Shown: positions 13,296 through 13,516 of the stretch, piece by piece
How positions within the stretch are numbered: the first letter of the stretch is position 1
Layout: each line of letters starts with the position of its first letter
Source of the DNA: Bacteroidales bacterium UBA1735
GTDB taxonomy: Bacteria > Bacteroidota > Bacteroidia > Bacteroidales > Paludibacteraceae
Assembly: GCA_002315745.1 (NCBI GenBank)
Contig: DCID01000035.1
Span: 23,305-36,820, forward strand
Length of the DNA stretch: 13,516 bases
Direction of reading: 5' to 3'
Position numbers and translations under genes: made by a program
Notes under the pieces: generated by a model
What the model was told of the DNA's origin: nothing
Seen by the model: the letters and a program-made list of their open reading frames with translations, nothing else
Database searches by the model: none

Positions 13296-13446
13296 ATTTA
13301 CGATTTTATTATTTACCATTTACCATTGATGTACCATTGTATTTATTGTGCCATTTTCGTATGCTCTAGCAATAATAAATAACCAAATAAACTAAATGAC
13401 TAAATAAATCGTACATAGTACATAACTAAATAGTACATCTCATTAC
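13296..13446. repeat. Palindromic intergenic element, copy B (about 151 bp)
   Basis: Second copy of the element at 11093-11235, in the same orientation. Its centre is TGCTCTAGCA (13362-13371), which keeps the core of copy A except for one base. The left arm has ATGTACCATTGTATTTATTG and the right arm the inverted relatives AAATAAATCGTACAT and ATAGTACAT. It fills the 153-bp gap between the partial gene at the right edge, whose stop codon it overlaps, and the small gene whose ATG starts 7 bp beyond it. Confidence 0.8.
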
Positions 13447-13516
13447 TTTTTAGGAGGCTTGAGGCCAACGAGGATGAGTACGCCGGTTAGCGTTTCACCA
13501 AAGAAGGTGAGGATCG
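13443..13516 (-). CDS. 3' end of a gene entering from the right edge, probably a small membrane protein
   Basis: The minus strand is open from the edge to TAA at 13443-13445 and ends ILTFFGETLTGVLILVGLKPPKK: a hydrophobic helix (TFFGETLTGVLILVGL) followed by a short proline-lysine tail. No start is in the window. The composition resembles the C terminus of a single-span membrane protein, and it lies upstream of the 36-codon gene with only the palindromic element between. I do not recognise the family and the frame choice rests on 24 codons, so this is tentative. Confidence 0.4.
   Translation of the reverse strand, partial: ILTFFGETLTGVLILVGLKPPKK

Noticed and set aside
12879..13382. A 167-codon plus-strand frame across the lepA start and the downstream repeat
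   Set aside because: It is antisense to lepA, crosses a promoter, a terminator hairpin and a small gene, and its translation shows no family features.

Overview
The window looks like ordinary chromosome from a Bacteroidota bacterium, most likely Bacteroidales. The evidence is a class II eukaryote-type glycyl-tRNA synthetase, promoters of the Bacteroidota type (TTG/TTTG, about 20 bp, TAnnTTTG), starts without clear Shine-Dalgarno sites, and a murC-ftsQ-ftsA-ftsZ cell-division cluster. No rRNA, tRNA, transposase, phage gene or CRISPR array is visible. I do not try to name a genus.

Layout: (1) 1-1293, minus strand: yqeY followed by glyS, which runs off the left edge. (2) 1294-1447: a divergent promoter region of striking symmetry. 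(3) 1448-7093, plus strand: one tightly packed operon of secreted endonuclease I, murC, ftsQ, ftsA and ftsZ, with junctions that overlap or leave only 2 bp. This is the 3' half of the dcw cluster, detached from murG and led by a nuclease gene. (4) 7090-11084, minus strand: a membrane-transport operon read CPA1 Na+/H+ antiporter, NhaD-type antiporter, DedA protein. Its last stop codon overlaps the ftsZ stop codon. (5) 11240-13042, minus: lepA (elongation factor 4) with its own promoter. (6) 13043-13516, minus: a terminator, a 36-codon small gene, a palindromic repeat and the 3' end of another small gene cut by the window edge.

Functionally, murC supplies UDP-MurNAc-L-Ala for peptidoglycan precursors, FtsQ, FtsA and FtsZ build the divisome, and DedA proteins are linked to undecaprenyl-phosphate recycling and the proton motive force. 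The two antiporters control Na+ and pH. glyS, yqeY and lepA serve translation.

The most unusual features are not genes but DNA-level repeats. Two related palindromic elements of about 145 bp each fill almost exactly a gap between same-strand genes. Three short, low-complexity or palindromic sequences sit in frame inside the essential or conserved genes murC (two) and lepA (one), where they appear to lengthen surface loops. The yqeY/endonuclease promoter pair is mirror-symmetric to the base around a 12-bp perfect inverted repeat. I found no convincing wholly new multi-gene system; the repeats are the best candidates for something undescribed.
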